Assembly (NCBI GenBank): GCA_002482725.1
Contig: DLGO01000071.1
Coordinates: forward strand, 1 to 9,578
DNA: 9,578 bases
Origin: Bacteroidetes bacterium UBA7692
GTDB lineage: Bacteria; Bacteroidota; Bacteroidia; Chitinophagales; LD1
Direction of reading: 5' to 3'
A program made the position numbers and the translations under genes. This document shows, piece after piece, positions 1 to 7,291 of this stretch. Numbering within the stretch: position 1 is the first letter of the stretch; each line of letters opens with the position of its first letter. The notes under the pieces are model-generated. The model had not been told where the DNA came from, did not search any database, and saw nothing but the letters and a program-made list of their open reading frames with translations.

Positions 1-19
1 CGCTGTTTTTTTAGTTCAC

Positions 20-2458
20 ATGAAACAACTGATACTCTTTTTTTGTATTGCACTTGGCTCCGTAAATATGGCCCATGCACGGGCAAGCCATGAGCTGGAT
101 GACAAGTTTACTATAAGCGGCTACCTGAAAGACAGTGCAAACGGAGAGATGCTGTTTGGCGCTACTATATATATAGCAGAGGCAGGAAAAGGCGCGAGCA
201 GCAATGAATACGGATTCTATAGCATAACCCTGCCTGCAGGTGTATATACAGCCAAGATATCGTACGTGGGATTTAAGACCAAGCTGGAAAGGATAAACCT
301 GAACCGGGATTTAAGGCTGAATATAGCGCTGAACTCGAACGTGATAGAGTCGGAAGAAATAGTGATAACAGCAGATAAGAAAGCCAATGTAGAAAGCACC
401 GACATGGGTAAGCAGGAGATAAAAATAGAGCAGGCTAAAAGCATACCTGCGCTGCTGGGCGAGATAGATATAATAAAGGTGCTGCAGCTGCTGCCCGGTA
501 TACAAAGCTCGGGCGAGGGCAATAGCGGATATTATGTGCGTGGCGGTGGCCCCGACCAAAACCTGGTGCTACTGGATGAGGCTGTAGTATATAATACGGG
601 CCACCTTTTCGGGTTCTTTTCGGTGTTTAACGGAGATGCAGTAAAAGGCACTACTGTAATAAAAGGAAATATGCCTGCCAACTATGGTGGCAGAATATCG
701 TCGGTAGTGGATGTAAGCATGAAGGAAGGCAACATGAAAAAATATGAGGTGGAAGGCGGCATTGGGCTAATCTCTTCCAGGCTTACTTTTCATGGACCTA
801 TTAAAAAGGACAAGGCATCCTTTATCATATCGGGCAGAAGGACCTATATCGACCTACTAACCAAGCCTATATTGAAGAATGTAGGCAATGGGAGCTTTGG
901 TGGCAACGGTTATTATTTCTACGACCTGAATGCCAAGATAAACTGGCGCATAAGCGACAGGGACAGGCTATATGCCAGTGGCTACTTCGGGCGCGATGTG
1001 TTTGACTTTGCCTCACCTGAGGGAGGATTCAAATTCAGTTTCCCATGGGGAAACAGGACTGCAACGATGCGGTGGAACCATTTGTTTTCGGATAAGCTAT
1101 TCATGAATGCTACTCTGTGCTACAATGATTTTAAGTTTTCGGCTAATACGCAATTCCAGGATGTGAAATTCAACATCAACTCCAGCGTGCAGGAAGCTAC
1201 TGCAAAAGTGGACCTTGACTACTCACCTAAGCCGGGGCATTTCATGCAGTTTGGCGGTCAATACAACTACCACATTTTTACCCCATACAGGGCCAGCGGG
1301 AGTGCAGGAGGCGTGGAGTTTCAAAACACCAATAAATCGCCTAAGAGGGCACATGAAACAGCCCTATATTTCCTGGATGACTTTGACGCCAACAAATGGC
1401 TGAAGATAAACATTGGTATGCGTCTGTCACTATTCAACTTTGTAGGACCATTTACCAAAACAGTTTTTGACGAAGCAGGCAGGGCGGTGGATACGCTTGA
1501 CTATAAAGCAGGCAAGAACATTAAAACCTACTACGGTATAGAGCCGAGGCTTAGCATGCGATTCAAATTAGATAAGCACTCCAGCATAAAGCTAGGTGTG
1601 AGCGTGAACCAGCAATATGTGCATCTGGTATCGCAGTCGAACACGACCCTGCCAATAGACCTGTGGGTACCCAGCAGCCTGAAAGTAAAGCCGCAAATGG
1701 GCATACAGTATGCGCTTGGATATTTCAGGAATTTCAAGGATGACATGTTTGAAGCGAGCATAGAAACTTACTTTAAAGATATGTACAACCAGATAGAGTA
1801 TGGCGAAAGCGCGGTAGGCAATATAACTGTGGATGTTGAGGACCTGTTTACATTTGGCAAGGGCTACAGCACCGGTGCAGAATTCCTGATAAGGAAAAAT
1901 GCAGGCAAGTTTACCGGATGGATTGGGTATACCCTTGGCTGGACATGGCGCAAATTTCCGGAGCTAAACAATGGCGAAACTTTTTTGGCACGATATGACC
2001 GCAGGCACGACCTGAGTGTGGTGGTGATGTATGAGATAAACAAGAAATGGAAAGTGAGCGGAACATTTGTATATGCCTCCGGGCAAAGGACTACCCTACC
2101 GGTGAGCTTTTACCTGCACGAGGGAGTTCCGCACTATGTATATGGCAAGCGCAACTGGTTTCAACTACCTGCCTACCACAGGCTGGACCTGGGCTTTACC
2201 TACACCATACCACACAAACGCAAATACTACAGCGACATAACAGTAAGTGTATACAATGCGTATAACAGGATGAACCCGTTTTTCCTATACCTGGATGCTA
2301 AAGGCAGCCTGACGGGAGGCACCAAGAGCAACGGGCAGCCACAGGACCCTAACTTCCGCATAGTGGCCAAGCAGGCATCGCTGTTCCCGATACTACCATC
2401 GATTACCTGGAACTTCAAATTCGGATTTAATGGCCCTAAGAAAAACAGAGACAAATGA
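20..2458 (+). CDS. TonB-dependent outer-membrane receptor with N-terminal carboxypeptidase-regulatory-like domain
   Basis: This 812-residue protein should be a ligand-gated outer-membrane transporter powered by TonB-ExbBD. Residues 1-20 look like a Sec signal peptide ending in AHA. Residues about 30-105 form the beta-sandwich carboxypeptidase-regulatory-like domain typical of Bacteroidota receptors (ISGYLKDSANGEMLFGATI at the start, YVGFKT near 82). EEIVITA at 112-118 resembles a TonB box. Residues about 122-240 are the plug, with the family pattern LLPGIQSSGEG, YYVRGGGPDQNLVLLDE (171-187) and NYGGRISSVVDV (221-232). The rest is an aromatic-rich beta-barrel ending in WNFKFGF plus a short charged tail. 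The first ATG is chosen because it gives the signal peptide. The stop overlaps the start of the DUF4249 lipoprotein, so the two are probably translated together. The substrate cannot be read from the sequence; the partner is not SusD-like, so a classic glycan-uptake SusCD pair is unlikely. Confidence 0.93.
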   Translation: MKQLILFFCIALGSVNMAHARASHELDDKFTISGYLKDSANGEMLFGATIYIAEAGKGASSNEYGFYSITLPAGVYTAKISYVGFKTKLERINLNRDLRLNIALNSNVIESEEIVITADKKANVESTDMGKQEIKIEQAKSIPALLGEIDIIKVLQLLPGIQSSGEGNSGYYVRGGGPDQNLVLLDEAVVYNTGHLFGFFSVFNGDAVKGTTVIKGNMPANYGGRISSVVDVSMKEGNMKKYEVEGGIGLISSRLTFHGPIKKDKASFIISGRRTYIDLLTKPILKNVGNGSFGGNGYYFYDLNAKINWRISDRDRLYASGYFGRDVFDFASPEGGFKFSFPWGNRTATMRWNHLFSDKLFMNATLCYNDFKFSANTQFQDVKFNINSSVQEATAKVDLDYSPKPGHFMQFGGQYNYHIFTPYRASGSAGGVEFQNTNKSPKRAHETALYFLDDFDANKWLKINIGMRLSLFNFVGPFTKTVFDEAGRAVDTLDYKAGKNIKTYYGIEPRLSMRFKLDKHSSIKLGVSVNQQYVHLVSQSNTTLPIDLWVPSSLKVKPQMGIQYALGYFRNFKDDMFEASIETYFKDMYNQIEYGESAVGNITVDVEDLFTFGKGYSTGAEFLIRKNAGKFTGWIGYTLGWTWRKFPELNNGETFLARYDRRHDLSVVVMYEINKKWKVSGTFVYASGQRTTLPVSFYLHEGVPHYVYGKRNWFQLPAYHRLDLGFTYTIPHKRKYYSDITVSVYNAYNRMNPFFLYLDAKGSLTGGTKSNGQPQDPNFRIVAKQASLFPILPSITWNFKFGFNGPKKNRDK

Positions 2459-3465
2459 TGCGTACCATGATCACATATAAGTACCCTGAATTAAAAGGCT
2501 TTCTTTTAGCTATGACTGTTGTGGCTATCGGCATAGTAACAAGCAGCTGTGAGAAAGAGGTAGAGGTAAATATACCAGGCTCTGACAATGAACTGGTGGT
2601 AGAAGGCACTATAGAAAACGGGCAACCGCCACTGGTATTCCTGACACATACGGTAAATATATTTGGTGATATAAACCTGAATAATCTGGATGCCTACTAT
2701 GTGCACGGCGCTAATATAAAAGTAGCCACCTCTGATGGTAAGGACTCTGTGCTACTACAGGAGTTTTGCCTGGATAACCTGCCACTGGCCCCTGATGAGA
2801 AAAAGAAGTTACTTGCCAGTTTTGGCTTTGAGCTGAAGGACTCTGCCAAGGTGCCTAATGTGTGTCTGTACTCCACGCCGGACCTTTTCAGCTGTGCTAC
2901 GGGCGGTAGCTGTACTTTTGCAGGTAAGGAGCAGACTACGTATAACCTGACCATAGATGTAGATGGCAAAAGGCTGACAGCACAAACATCGATACCCCGT
3001 GCTATAGGAATAGACTCACTCACCATAAAGCCCCATCCAAATCCCGGATCTGCGGATTCCCTGGTTTCGGTAAATATCAATTTTTCGGTGCCTGACACCT
3101 TTGGCAATTTTGTGCGGTACTGGACCAAGCGGAACAAGGAGCCATTTTATGCACCACTGTCGGCCTCTGTGTACGACGATAAGCTGTTTATAGGGCTGAG
3201 CATAGCTTTGCCTGCGGAAAGGGGGCAGGCGCCGCGTTCTGACATTAATAACAGCACTTATTCCTACTTCTGGAAAGGAGACTCTGTGCAAATCAAATGG
3301 GCAAATATAGATAGCAAGACATACGACTTCTATTATACGCTGGAGAATGATGGTGGTGGCAGCCCGTTTTCTGCCCCTGTAAAGGTGAAAACCAATATAA
3401 AAGGAGGGTTAGGCGTATGGGCCGGATATGCCGCAAAATATTACTCTATCTACGTGCCAAAATAA
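2455..3465 (+). CDS. DUF4249 family lipoprotein, partner of the upstream TonB-dependent receptor
   Basis: This 336-residue protein matches the DUF4249 family, which in Bacteroidota is commonly encoded next to a TonB-dependent receptor; its biochemical role is not established. A hydrophobic stretch at about 16-29 ends in TSSC, so Cys32 is the likely lipidated residue, and acidic/charged residues follow (EKEVEVN). Family features seen are NELVVEGTIENGQPPLVFLT (45-64) near the mature start and GGLGVWAGYAAKYY (317-330) near the C terminus. The mature part has four more cysteines (105, 137, 147, 153), an even number that could form disulfides. The start at 2455 overlaps the receptor stop by 4 bp, giving translational coupling; starts at 2458 and 2467 are also possible. 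It probably sits at the outer membrane and assists or caps the receptor, but that is inference. Confidence 0.88.
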   Translation: MMRTMITYKYPELKGFLLAMTVVAIGIVTSSCEKEVEVNIPGSDNELVVEGTIENGQPPLVFLTHTVNIFGDINLNNLDAYYVHGANIKVATSDGKDSVLLQEFCLDNLPLAPDEKKKLLASFGFELKDSAKVPNVCLYSTPDLFSCATGGSCTFAGKEQTTYNLTIDVDGKRLTAQTSIPRAIGIDSLTIKPHPNPGSADSLVSVNINFSVPDTFGNFVRYWTKRNKEPFYAPLSASVYDDKLFIGLSIALPAERGQAPRSDINNSTYSYFWKGDSVQIKWANIDSKTYDFYYTLENDGGGSPFSAPVKVKTNIKGGLGVWAGYAAKYYSIYVPK

Positions 3466-3511
3466 ATTTCAATACGACCGTTAATTTTTAAATAATCATT
3501 CAGATAAGATT

Positions 3512-4189
3512 TTGCAACCTACTATTTTATATATAGAAACAGCTACACCTGTTTGTTCAGTTTCCATATCCAGGGGCAAGGAAGTACTGGCACTGGAAAA
3601 TGCAGCAGAGCCGAATGCACATGCCAGAATGCTGGCAGTGTTGATTCAGCGGGCGTTGGACAAGGCAGGCTTAAAGGCAAATCAACTGGATGCTGTATGT
3701 GTTAGCGAGGGACCAGGCTCCTATACAGGGTTGCGGATAGGATTTGCAACAGCCAAGGGGATATGCTATGCTGTTAACATTCCCCTAATATTGGTGAATA
3801 CACTACAATCGCTGGCAAACAGAATAAGGGAGTCGGGAGAAATGGGAGAAGGAGCTATCATTTTGCCTGCGCTGGATGCACGAAGGAATGATGTGTACTG
3901 GAACTTGTATGATCAAAACCTGAGGGCCCTGTCGCAAACAAAGTGTAACAATGTAAATGATATAAGCGTAGTACTGCCGAAAGATAAAATTATAGTGTCG
4001 GGAGGGACAGGTGCCTTTAAATTTGATACAGCAGGTGCAGAGAAAAAAATGAATAATATTAAAGCTATAAGTATAGATGCTTCGTCTATAGGCCTCATGG
4101 AATCAGGGATTGCAGCATTCGAAAAAGGTGAATTTGCCGACCTTGCATATTGTGAACCATTATATCTAAAAGAGTTTGGAGAAAAATAA
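3512..4189 (+). CDS. tsaB: tRNA threonylcarbamoyladenosine biosynthesis protein TsaB
   Basis: TsaB is the non-catalytic ASKHA-fold partner of TsaD. With TsaE it takes part in transferring the threonylcarbamoyl group to A37 of ANN-decoding tRNAs (t6A), in the cytoplasm. At 225 residues it has the usual family length. Diagnostic stretches are ILYIETATPVCSVSI (5-19), NAHAR (35-39), the signature GPGSYTGLRIGFATAKG (67-83), the following VNTLQSLA, and a C-terminal PLYLKEF. The start is a TTG at 3512. An in-frame stop lies at 3482, no ATG or GTG occurs between, and the next ATG is codon 40, past the conserved ETAT strand, so TTG (or less likely the adjacent ATT) must be used. It lies 46 bp after the DUF4249 gene with no clear terminator between, so it may be partly co-transcribed, though the functions are unrelated. 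No glycoprotease-like active site is expected in TsaB. Confidence 0.93.
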   Translation: MQPTILYIETATPVCSVSISRGKEVLALENAAEPNAHARMLAVLIQRALDKAGLKANQLDAVCVSEGPGSYTGLRIGFATAKGICYAVNIPLILVNTLQSLANRIRESGEMGEGAIILPALDARRNDVYWNLYDQNLRALSQTKCNNVNDISVVLPKDKIIVSGGTGAFKFDTAGAEKKMNNIKAISIDASSIGLMESGIAAFEKGEFADLAYCEPLYLKEFGEK

Positions 4190-4391
4190 ATATATACTGG
4201 ATATGGAGCTTTAAGTTTCCACATAACATCCTCATAATGCTTCGTTAGCGTCAGTTTGCCAGCCACTTAGTTTCGTTAGCATGTCATTACGAATTGTTAA
4301 AACATTCTATTTTTTACAAATACGATGTTTAAACATTAGGTTGTAACGTTTATATTCGCAGTTCAATCATCAATCATCAATCATCAATAAT
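4190..4391 (+). promoter_or_regulatory. Leader and possible promoter of the first ArsR-like regulator
   Basis: This 202-bp gap holds no gene. TATATTCG at 4351-4358 differs by one base from the Bacteroidota -7 element TAnnTTTG, and transcription from it would start close to 4364, where the heptamer tandem repeat begins. No convincing TTTG -33 element lies at the expected distance, so the promoter call is weak. A 9-bp direct repeat TTCGTTAGC occurs at 4241-4249 and 4272-4280, 31 bp apart, and could be a binding site or chance. No intrinsic terminator for tsaB is obvious. Confidence 0.3.
4364..4391 (+). repeat. Heptamer tandem repeat (CAATCAT x3 plus CAATAAT) abutting a start codon
   Basis: Three perfect copies of CAATCAT occupy 4364-4384 and a fourth copy with one change (CAATAAT) occupies 4385-4391. 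The ATG of the next gene begins at 4392, with no gap. The repeat is outside the coding region; the reading frame through it is open but has no start codon. It may form the entire 5' untranslated leader if the -7-like element at 4351-4358 is real. Unit number could change by replication slippage. Confidence 0.9.
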
Positions 4392-4745
4392 ATGAGCATC
4401 CGTCTATCAAAAGAAGTATTAGTACTTTCAAAGCCAGGTAATGAAGAACCAATAACAGTTAATTACGATTTGCTTCGCAGGGCTGTTTTAACATTACGTG
4501 CCATCAACCACCCACTACGTAAAGATATTATTGCCCTATTGGAGCAGAACGAAAAAATGACTGTTACAGACATTTATATTAAGCTACGTCTGGAGCAATC
4601 AGTTGCGTCTCAACATCTTGCGATATTGAGGAAAGCCAATGTTTTGCAGACAGAAAGGGATGGTAAATTTATTTACTATACCATTAACAAAAATCGCATA
4701 TCTGAAATTATGCAGATTGTAGAGCAGCTGGCACAAGCCAACTAG
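4392..4745 (+). CDS. ArsR-fold winged helix-turn-helix transcriptional regulator, first of a pair
   Basis: This 117-residue protein is a winged helix-turn-helix DNA-binding protein of the ArsR/SmtB fold, probably acting as a dimer. The family pattern is visible: RAINHPLRKDIIALL (36-50), the second helix VTDIYIKL (58-65), recognition helix SVASQHLAILRKANVL (70-85) and wing RDGKFIYYTI (89-98). Residues 1-28 are a short extra N-terminal stretch. It contains no cysteine, and the position of the classic metal-binding ELCVCDL helix reads TVTDIYIKL, so a thiol-based arsenic or metal sensor is unlikely; the signal is unknown. The first ATG follows the heptamer repeat directly. About 44 percent of 84 ungapped positions match the downstream regulator (37 by hand count), so the pair arose by duplication. 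No target gene is evident nearby; the neighbours are tsaB and rho. Confidence 0.85.
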   Translation: MSIRLSKEVLVLSKPGNEEPITVNYDLLRRAVLTLRAINHPLRKDIIALLEQNEKMTVTDIYIKLRLEQSVASQHLAILRKANVLQTERDGKFIYYTINKNRISEIMQIVEQLAQAN

Positions 4746-4837
4746 TTGATTATTAAGGAATATAAATATGTATTCATTAATATCTAAATATTTGGTGGTT
4801 TAGGTTGTGAGTAGTTAAATTCGTTCTGCAAGCCAAA

Positions 4838-5152
4838 ATGCAAGAACCGATGCCTCACTCTAAATTAAGCAATCTTAACGCAGCAGAACTGTCTAAGGCT
4901 AATACCTTGATTAGAGCAATAGCTCACCCTCTTAGGGTAAAGATACTTAACTATATTGGCCAAAATCAGCCAACTAATGTTAATAGCATCTATAAAGAGC
5001 TTAAATTGGATCAATCTATTACCTCGCAACATCTGCGCATCCTGAAAGATGCCAAGGTGCTTAATTCCACCCGGAAAGGCAAGGAGATTTTTTATGAAGT
5101 TTCCGTGGCTTACCTATCATCAGTAATGCTGATTGTGAAGCAATATTTCTAA
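4838..5152 (+). CDS. ArsR-fold winged helix-turn-helix transcriptional regulator, second of a pair
   Basis: This 104-residue paralogue of the preceding regulator aligns to it without gaps, with residue n here matching n+10 there. It has IRAIAHPLRVKILNYI (25-40), helix VNSIYKEL (48-55), recognition helix SITSQHLRILKDAKVL (60-75) and wing RKGKEIFYEV (79-88). It also lacks cysteine and the metal-binding motif. The recognition helices share SxxSQHLxIL, so the two may bind related operators or form a heterodimer; this is inference. The ATG at 4838 is preferred because it follows an A-rich stretch; an ATG at 4850 is an alternative that would shorten it by four residues. It is 92 bp from the first regulator, with AT-rich DNA between that could carry its own promoter, and is followed by a strong hairpin terminator. 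Confidence 0.84.
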   Translation: MQEPMPHSKLSNLNAAELSKANTLIRAIAHPLRVKILNYIGQNQPTNVNSIYKELKLDQSITSQHLRILKDAKVLNSTRKGKEIFYEVSVAYLSSVMLIVKQYF

Positions 5153-5194
5153 TTAATGATATCTTATTGGGATTAGATCCTAAGCAATAAAAGC

Positions 5195-5222
5195 AAAGCC
5201 TCTGAGTATTTTCAGAGGCTTT
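5195..5222. terminator. Bidirectional intrinsic terminator between the regulator and rho
   Basis: AAAGCCTCTGA (5195-5205) and its exact reverse complement (5212-5222) make an 11-bp perfect stem with a 6-base loop. Downstream on the + strand comes a T-rich run (TTCTTATTTA). On the - strand the sequence after the stem is also T-rich. It sits between two convergent genes, 42 bp after the regulator stop and 20 bp from the rho stop, so it can end transcription from both sides. Confidence 0.9.
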
Positions 5223-5242
5223 CTTATTTAAGTAATCAAAAG

Positions 5243-7291
5243 TTAAGAATTCATCGAAATCAGGAATTCCTCATTATTCTTCGAACCCCTCATTTGCGCT
5301 ATCAGGAAGTTCATAGCTTCATCTGCATTCATGTCACTGATATGCTTCCTTAGTACCCACATGCGCTGCATTACATCTCTGTCCAGCAATAGGTCATCGC
5401 GCCTTGTAGAAGAAGACACCACATCAATAGCAGGGTATATACGCTTGTTGCTCAATCGGCGATCCAGTTGAAGCTCCATGTTACCCGTGCCTTTAAACTC
5501 CTCGAAGATTACCTCATCCATCCTGCTTCCTGTATCTATCAATGCAGTAGCCAGAATCGTAAGTGAACCTCCGTTTTCTATTTTACGCGCTGCTCCGAAA
5601 AATTGCTTAGGCTTGTGTAGGGCATTGGCCTCAACACCACCGCTCAACACTTTACCCGATGCAGGTGCTACAGTATTGTATGCCCTGGCCAACCTGGTAA
5701 TTGAATCTAATAGTATTACCACATCGTGGCCGCATTCTACCAGGCGCTTAGCTTTCTGCAAAGCCACAGAAGCAACCTTTACGTGCTTATCAGCAGGCTC
5801 GTCAAATGTAGAGGCGATAACCTCTCCACGCACACTGCGCTCCATATCTGTTACCTCTTCCGGGCGCTCATCAATAAGTAGCACTATAAGGTACACTTCA
5901 GGATGGTTGGTCGCTATAGCATTGGCTATCTCTTTCAATATTGTGGTCTTACCTGTTTTAGGTTGCGCTACTATCATACCGCGCTGCCCTTTACCTATCG
6001 GTGTAAACAAGTCTATAATCCTGGTAGTAAGGCTACTTGAATTAGTAGATAGTTTAAATCGCTCCTGAGGGAATAGTGGAGTAAGGTAGTCAAACTGAAC
6101 ACGGTCCCTCACCTCTTCAGGTGTGCGGCCGTTCATTGTATCCACTTTCAAAAGGGCGAAATATTTCTCCCCTTCTTTCGGAGGGCGGATATATCCTTTT
6201 ACCGTATCACCGGTCCTCAGTCCAAACAATTTAACCTGAGATGGCGATACATATATATCATCCGGAGATGAAAGATAGCTGTAATCGCTGCTCCTCAAAA
6301 ATCCATAACCATCCGGCATCATTTCCAATACACCTTCACCCTCTATTATAGCATCAGACTCCACACTAAAGATAGGGCGGTTCTTTTGCTGCTGATTTTG
6401 CTGAGAGTATTGTTGTTGATTAGAATTTTGGTTTTGCCCTTGGTTCTGGCCTTGATTAGAATTTTGCTGCTGGTCCTGGTTGCGATTCTGACCCTGGTTA
6501 TTCTCCTGGTTGCCCTGATTTCTGTTTTGCCCTTGGTTATTCTCCTGATTGCTCTGGTTTCTGTTTTGTCCTTGGCCTTGCTCCTGGTTGCCCTGGTTCC
6601 TGCTCTGCTGTTGTTCAGGATTATTTTGGCTTCTATTCTGGTTTTGTCCTTGTTGCTCTGGGTTATTCTGGTTCCTGTTCTGGTTCTGTCCCTGCTGGTC
6701 AGGATTATTCTGGTTGCGGTTCTGGTTATTGCCTTGTGGGTTATCACGGCGATCCCTGTTTTGGTTAGGGTTGTTTTGGCGTTGTTGGTTCCTCTCTTGC
6801 GTTGGAGCTGGCCTGTTGTTTTCTTCAGTTTTGGCCTCCGTAGTAGTTGCCACTTCTACTTCAGGTTTCACTTCTTCTGTAGCTGCAGCAGGTACTTCTT
6901 CCTTCACTTCTGCCTCTTCTTTTACTTTCACAGTTTTGGCAGGCCTTTCTGCTTTTACTTTAGCCGGTTTTTCTTCGGCTTTTGGTGCTTCGGTCTTTTC
7001 CTCTGTTACCGCTACTGCTTCCAAGGGTATTTCCGCCTGGGCTTCCACTACTGCTTCGGTAGTTTCTGTGGCCTCATCTTCTTTACCTTTTATAGGCTTG
7101 CGGGTACGTGGGGCTCTTTTTGGCTTATCGCTATCTGTAGTTTCTTTCACTCTTGTCGTTGCTTTAGTTTCACTTATTTTTTCTATCAATTGTTGTTTGT
7201 CCAACTTAGTATAATCCGCAATGTTCAACTGTTCTGCCAAGTCCTGTAGCTCTGGCAAAATCATATCTTTCAACTCGTTAATGTCGCGCAT
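5243..7291 (-). CDS. rho: Transcription termination factor Rho with long disordered N/Q-rich insertion
   Basis: Rho is the hexameric RNA-dependent ATPase that ends transcription of untranslated RNA. This one has 682 residues against about 420 in E. coli. Order of parts: Rho_N helical domain 1-40; charged A/E/K/P/V/T-rich linker about 44-157; N/Q/R-rich low-complexity segment about 158-304; RNA-binding OB domain about 308-385 with PDGYGFLR (326-333), PDDIYVSPSQV (343-353) and LRTGD (358-362); ATPase core to the end. Core motifs: Walker A QPKTGKTT (443-450), catalytic-glutamate segment DERPEEV (474-480), Walker B VVILLDS (524-530), Q-loop SGGVEANALHKPKQFFGAARK (550-570 minus the last residue), R-loop GTGNMEL (601-607) and probable arginine finger R611. 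All key motifs are intact, so it should be active. The ATG follows an A-rich leader. It is transcribed divergently from rpoN. Confidence 0.97.
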   Translation of the reverse strand: MRDINELKDMILPELQDLAEQLNIADYTKLDKQQLIEKISETKATTRVKETTDSDKPKRAPRTRKPIKGKEDEATETTEAVVEAQAEIPLEAVAVTEEKTEAPKAEEKPAKVKAERPAKTVKVKEEAEVKEEVPAAATEEVKPEVEVATTTEAKTEENNRPAPTQERNQQRQNNPNQNRDRRDNPQGNNQNRNQNNPDQQGQNQNRNQNNPEQQGQNQNRSQNNPEQQQSRNQGNQEQGQGQNRNQSNQENNQGQNRNQGNQENNQGQNRNQDQQQNSNQGQNQGQNQNSNQQQYSQQNQQQKNRPIFSVESDAIIEGEGVLEMMPDGYGFLRSSDYSYLSSPDDIYVSPSQVKLFGLRTGDTVKGYIRPPKEGEKYFALLKVDTMNGRTPEEVRDRVQFDYLTPLFPQERFKLSTNSSSLTTRIIDLFTPIGKGQRGMIVAQPKTGKTTILKEIANAIATNHPEVYLIVLLIDERPEEVTDMERSVRGEVIASTFDEPADKHVKVASVALQKAKRLVECGHDVVILLDSITRLARAYNTVAPASGKVLSGGVEANALHKPKQFFGAARKIENGGSLTILATALIDTGSRMDEVIFEEFKGTGNMELQLDRRLSNKRIYPAIDVVSSSTRRDDLLLDRDVMQRMWVLRKHISDMNADEAMNFLIAQMRGSKNNEEFLISMNS
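6488..6565 (-). repeat. Two 39-bp tandem units in rho (13-residue repeat)
   Basis: Residues 243-255 (NRNQSNQENNQGQ) and 256-268 (NRNQGNQENNQGQ) are consecutive 13-residue units, and a degenerate third starts at 269 (NRNQDQQQN). The DNA units agree at 33 of 39 positions by hand; only one difference changes an amino acid (Ser/Gly). Confidence 0.88.
6638..6721 (-). repeat. Two 42-bp tandem units in rho (14-residue repeat)
   Basis: Residues 191-204 (NRNQNNPDQQGQNQ) and 205-218 (NRNQNNPEQQGQNQ) are consecutive 14-residue units, and a partial third (NRSQNNPEQQQ) follows at 219-229. The two full DNA units agree at 34 of 42 positions by hand; only one difference changes an amino acid (Asp/Glu). Confidence 0.88.

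Larger units (their letters stand above)
6380..6820 (-). repeat. Region of rho encoding the N/Q/R-rich low-complexity segment
   Basis: These bases encode residues about 158-304 of Rho. By hand count 45 Asn and 51 Gln fall in 147 residues, about 65 percent, with Gly, Arg and a little Pro, Glu and Ser, only one aromatic residue (Tyr295) and almost no aliphatic residues. Such a segment should be disordered. The antisense strand reads as Leu/Val/Ile-rich open frames, which are composition artefacts. Confidence 0.9.

Noticed and set aside
1..19. End of an upstream gene (TAG at 12-14).
   Set aside because: Only four in-frame codons at most are visible, too few to support a gene.
3913..4266. 117-codon - strand frame overlapping the end of tsaB.
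   Set aside because: Most of it is antisense to conserved tsaB sequence; no domain seen.
4364..4391. Possible CRISPR-like or satellite array.
   Set aside because: The unit is only 7 bp with no spacers; it is a simple tandem repeat.
5478..6068. 196-codon + strand frame opposite the Rho ATPase core.
   Set aside because: Shadow of the conserved rho coding region with no recognisable domain.
6549..7214. Second + strand frame of 221 codons rich in Trp, Phe and Cys opposite rho.
   Set aside because: Same composition artefact in another frame; overlaps the well-supported rho gene throughout.
6386..7249. Long + strand open frame of 287 codons rich in Leu, Val and Ile opposite rho, resembling a membrane protein.
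   Set aside because: It is the antisense of the Asn/Gln-rich repeats and the charged linker; reverse complements of AAY and CAR codons read as Ile/Val/Leu. No start context and no family motif.
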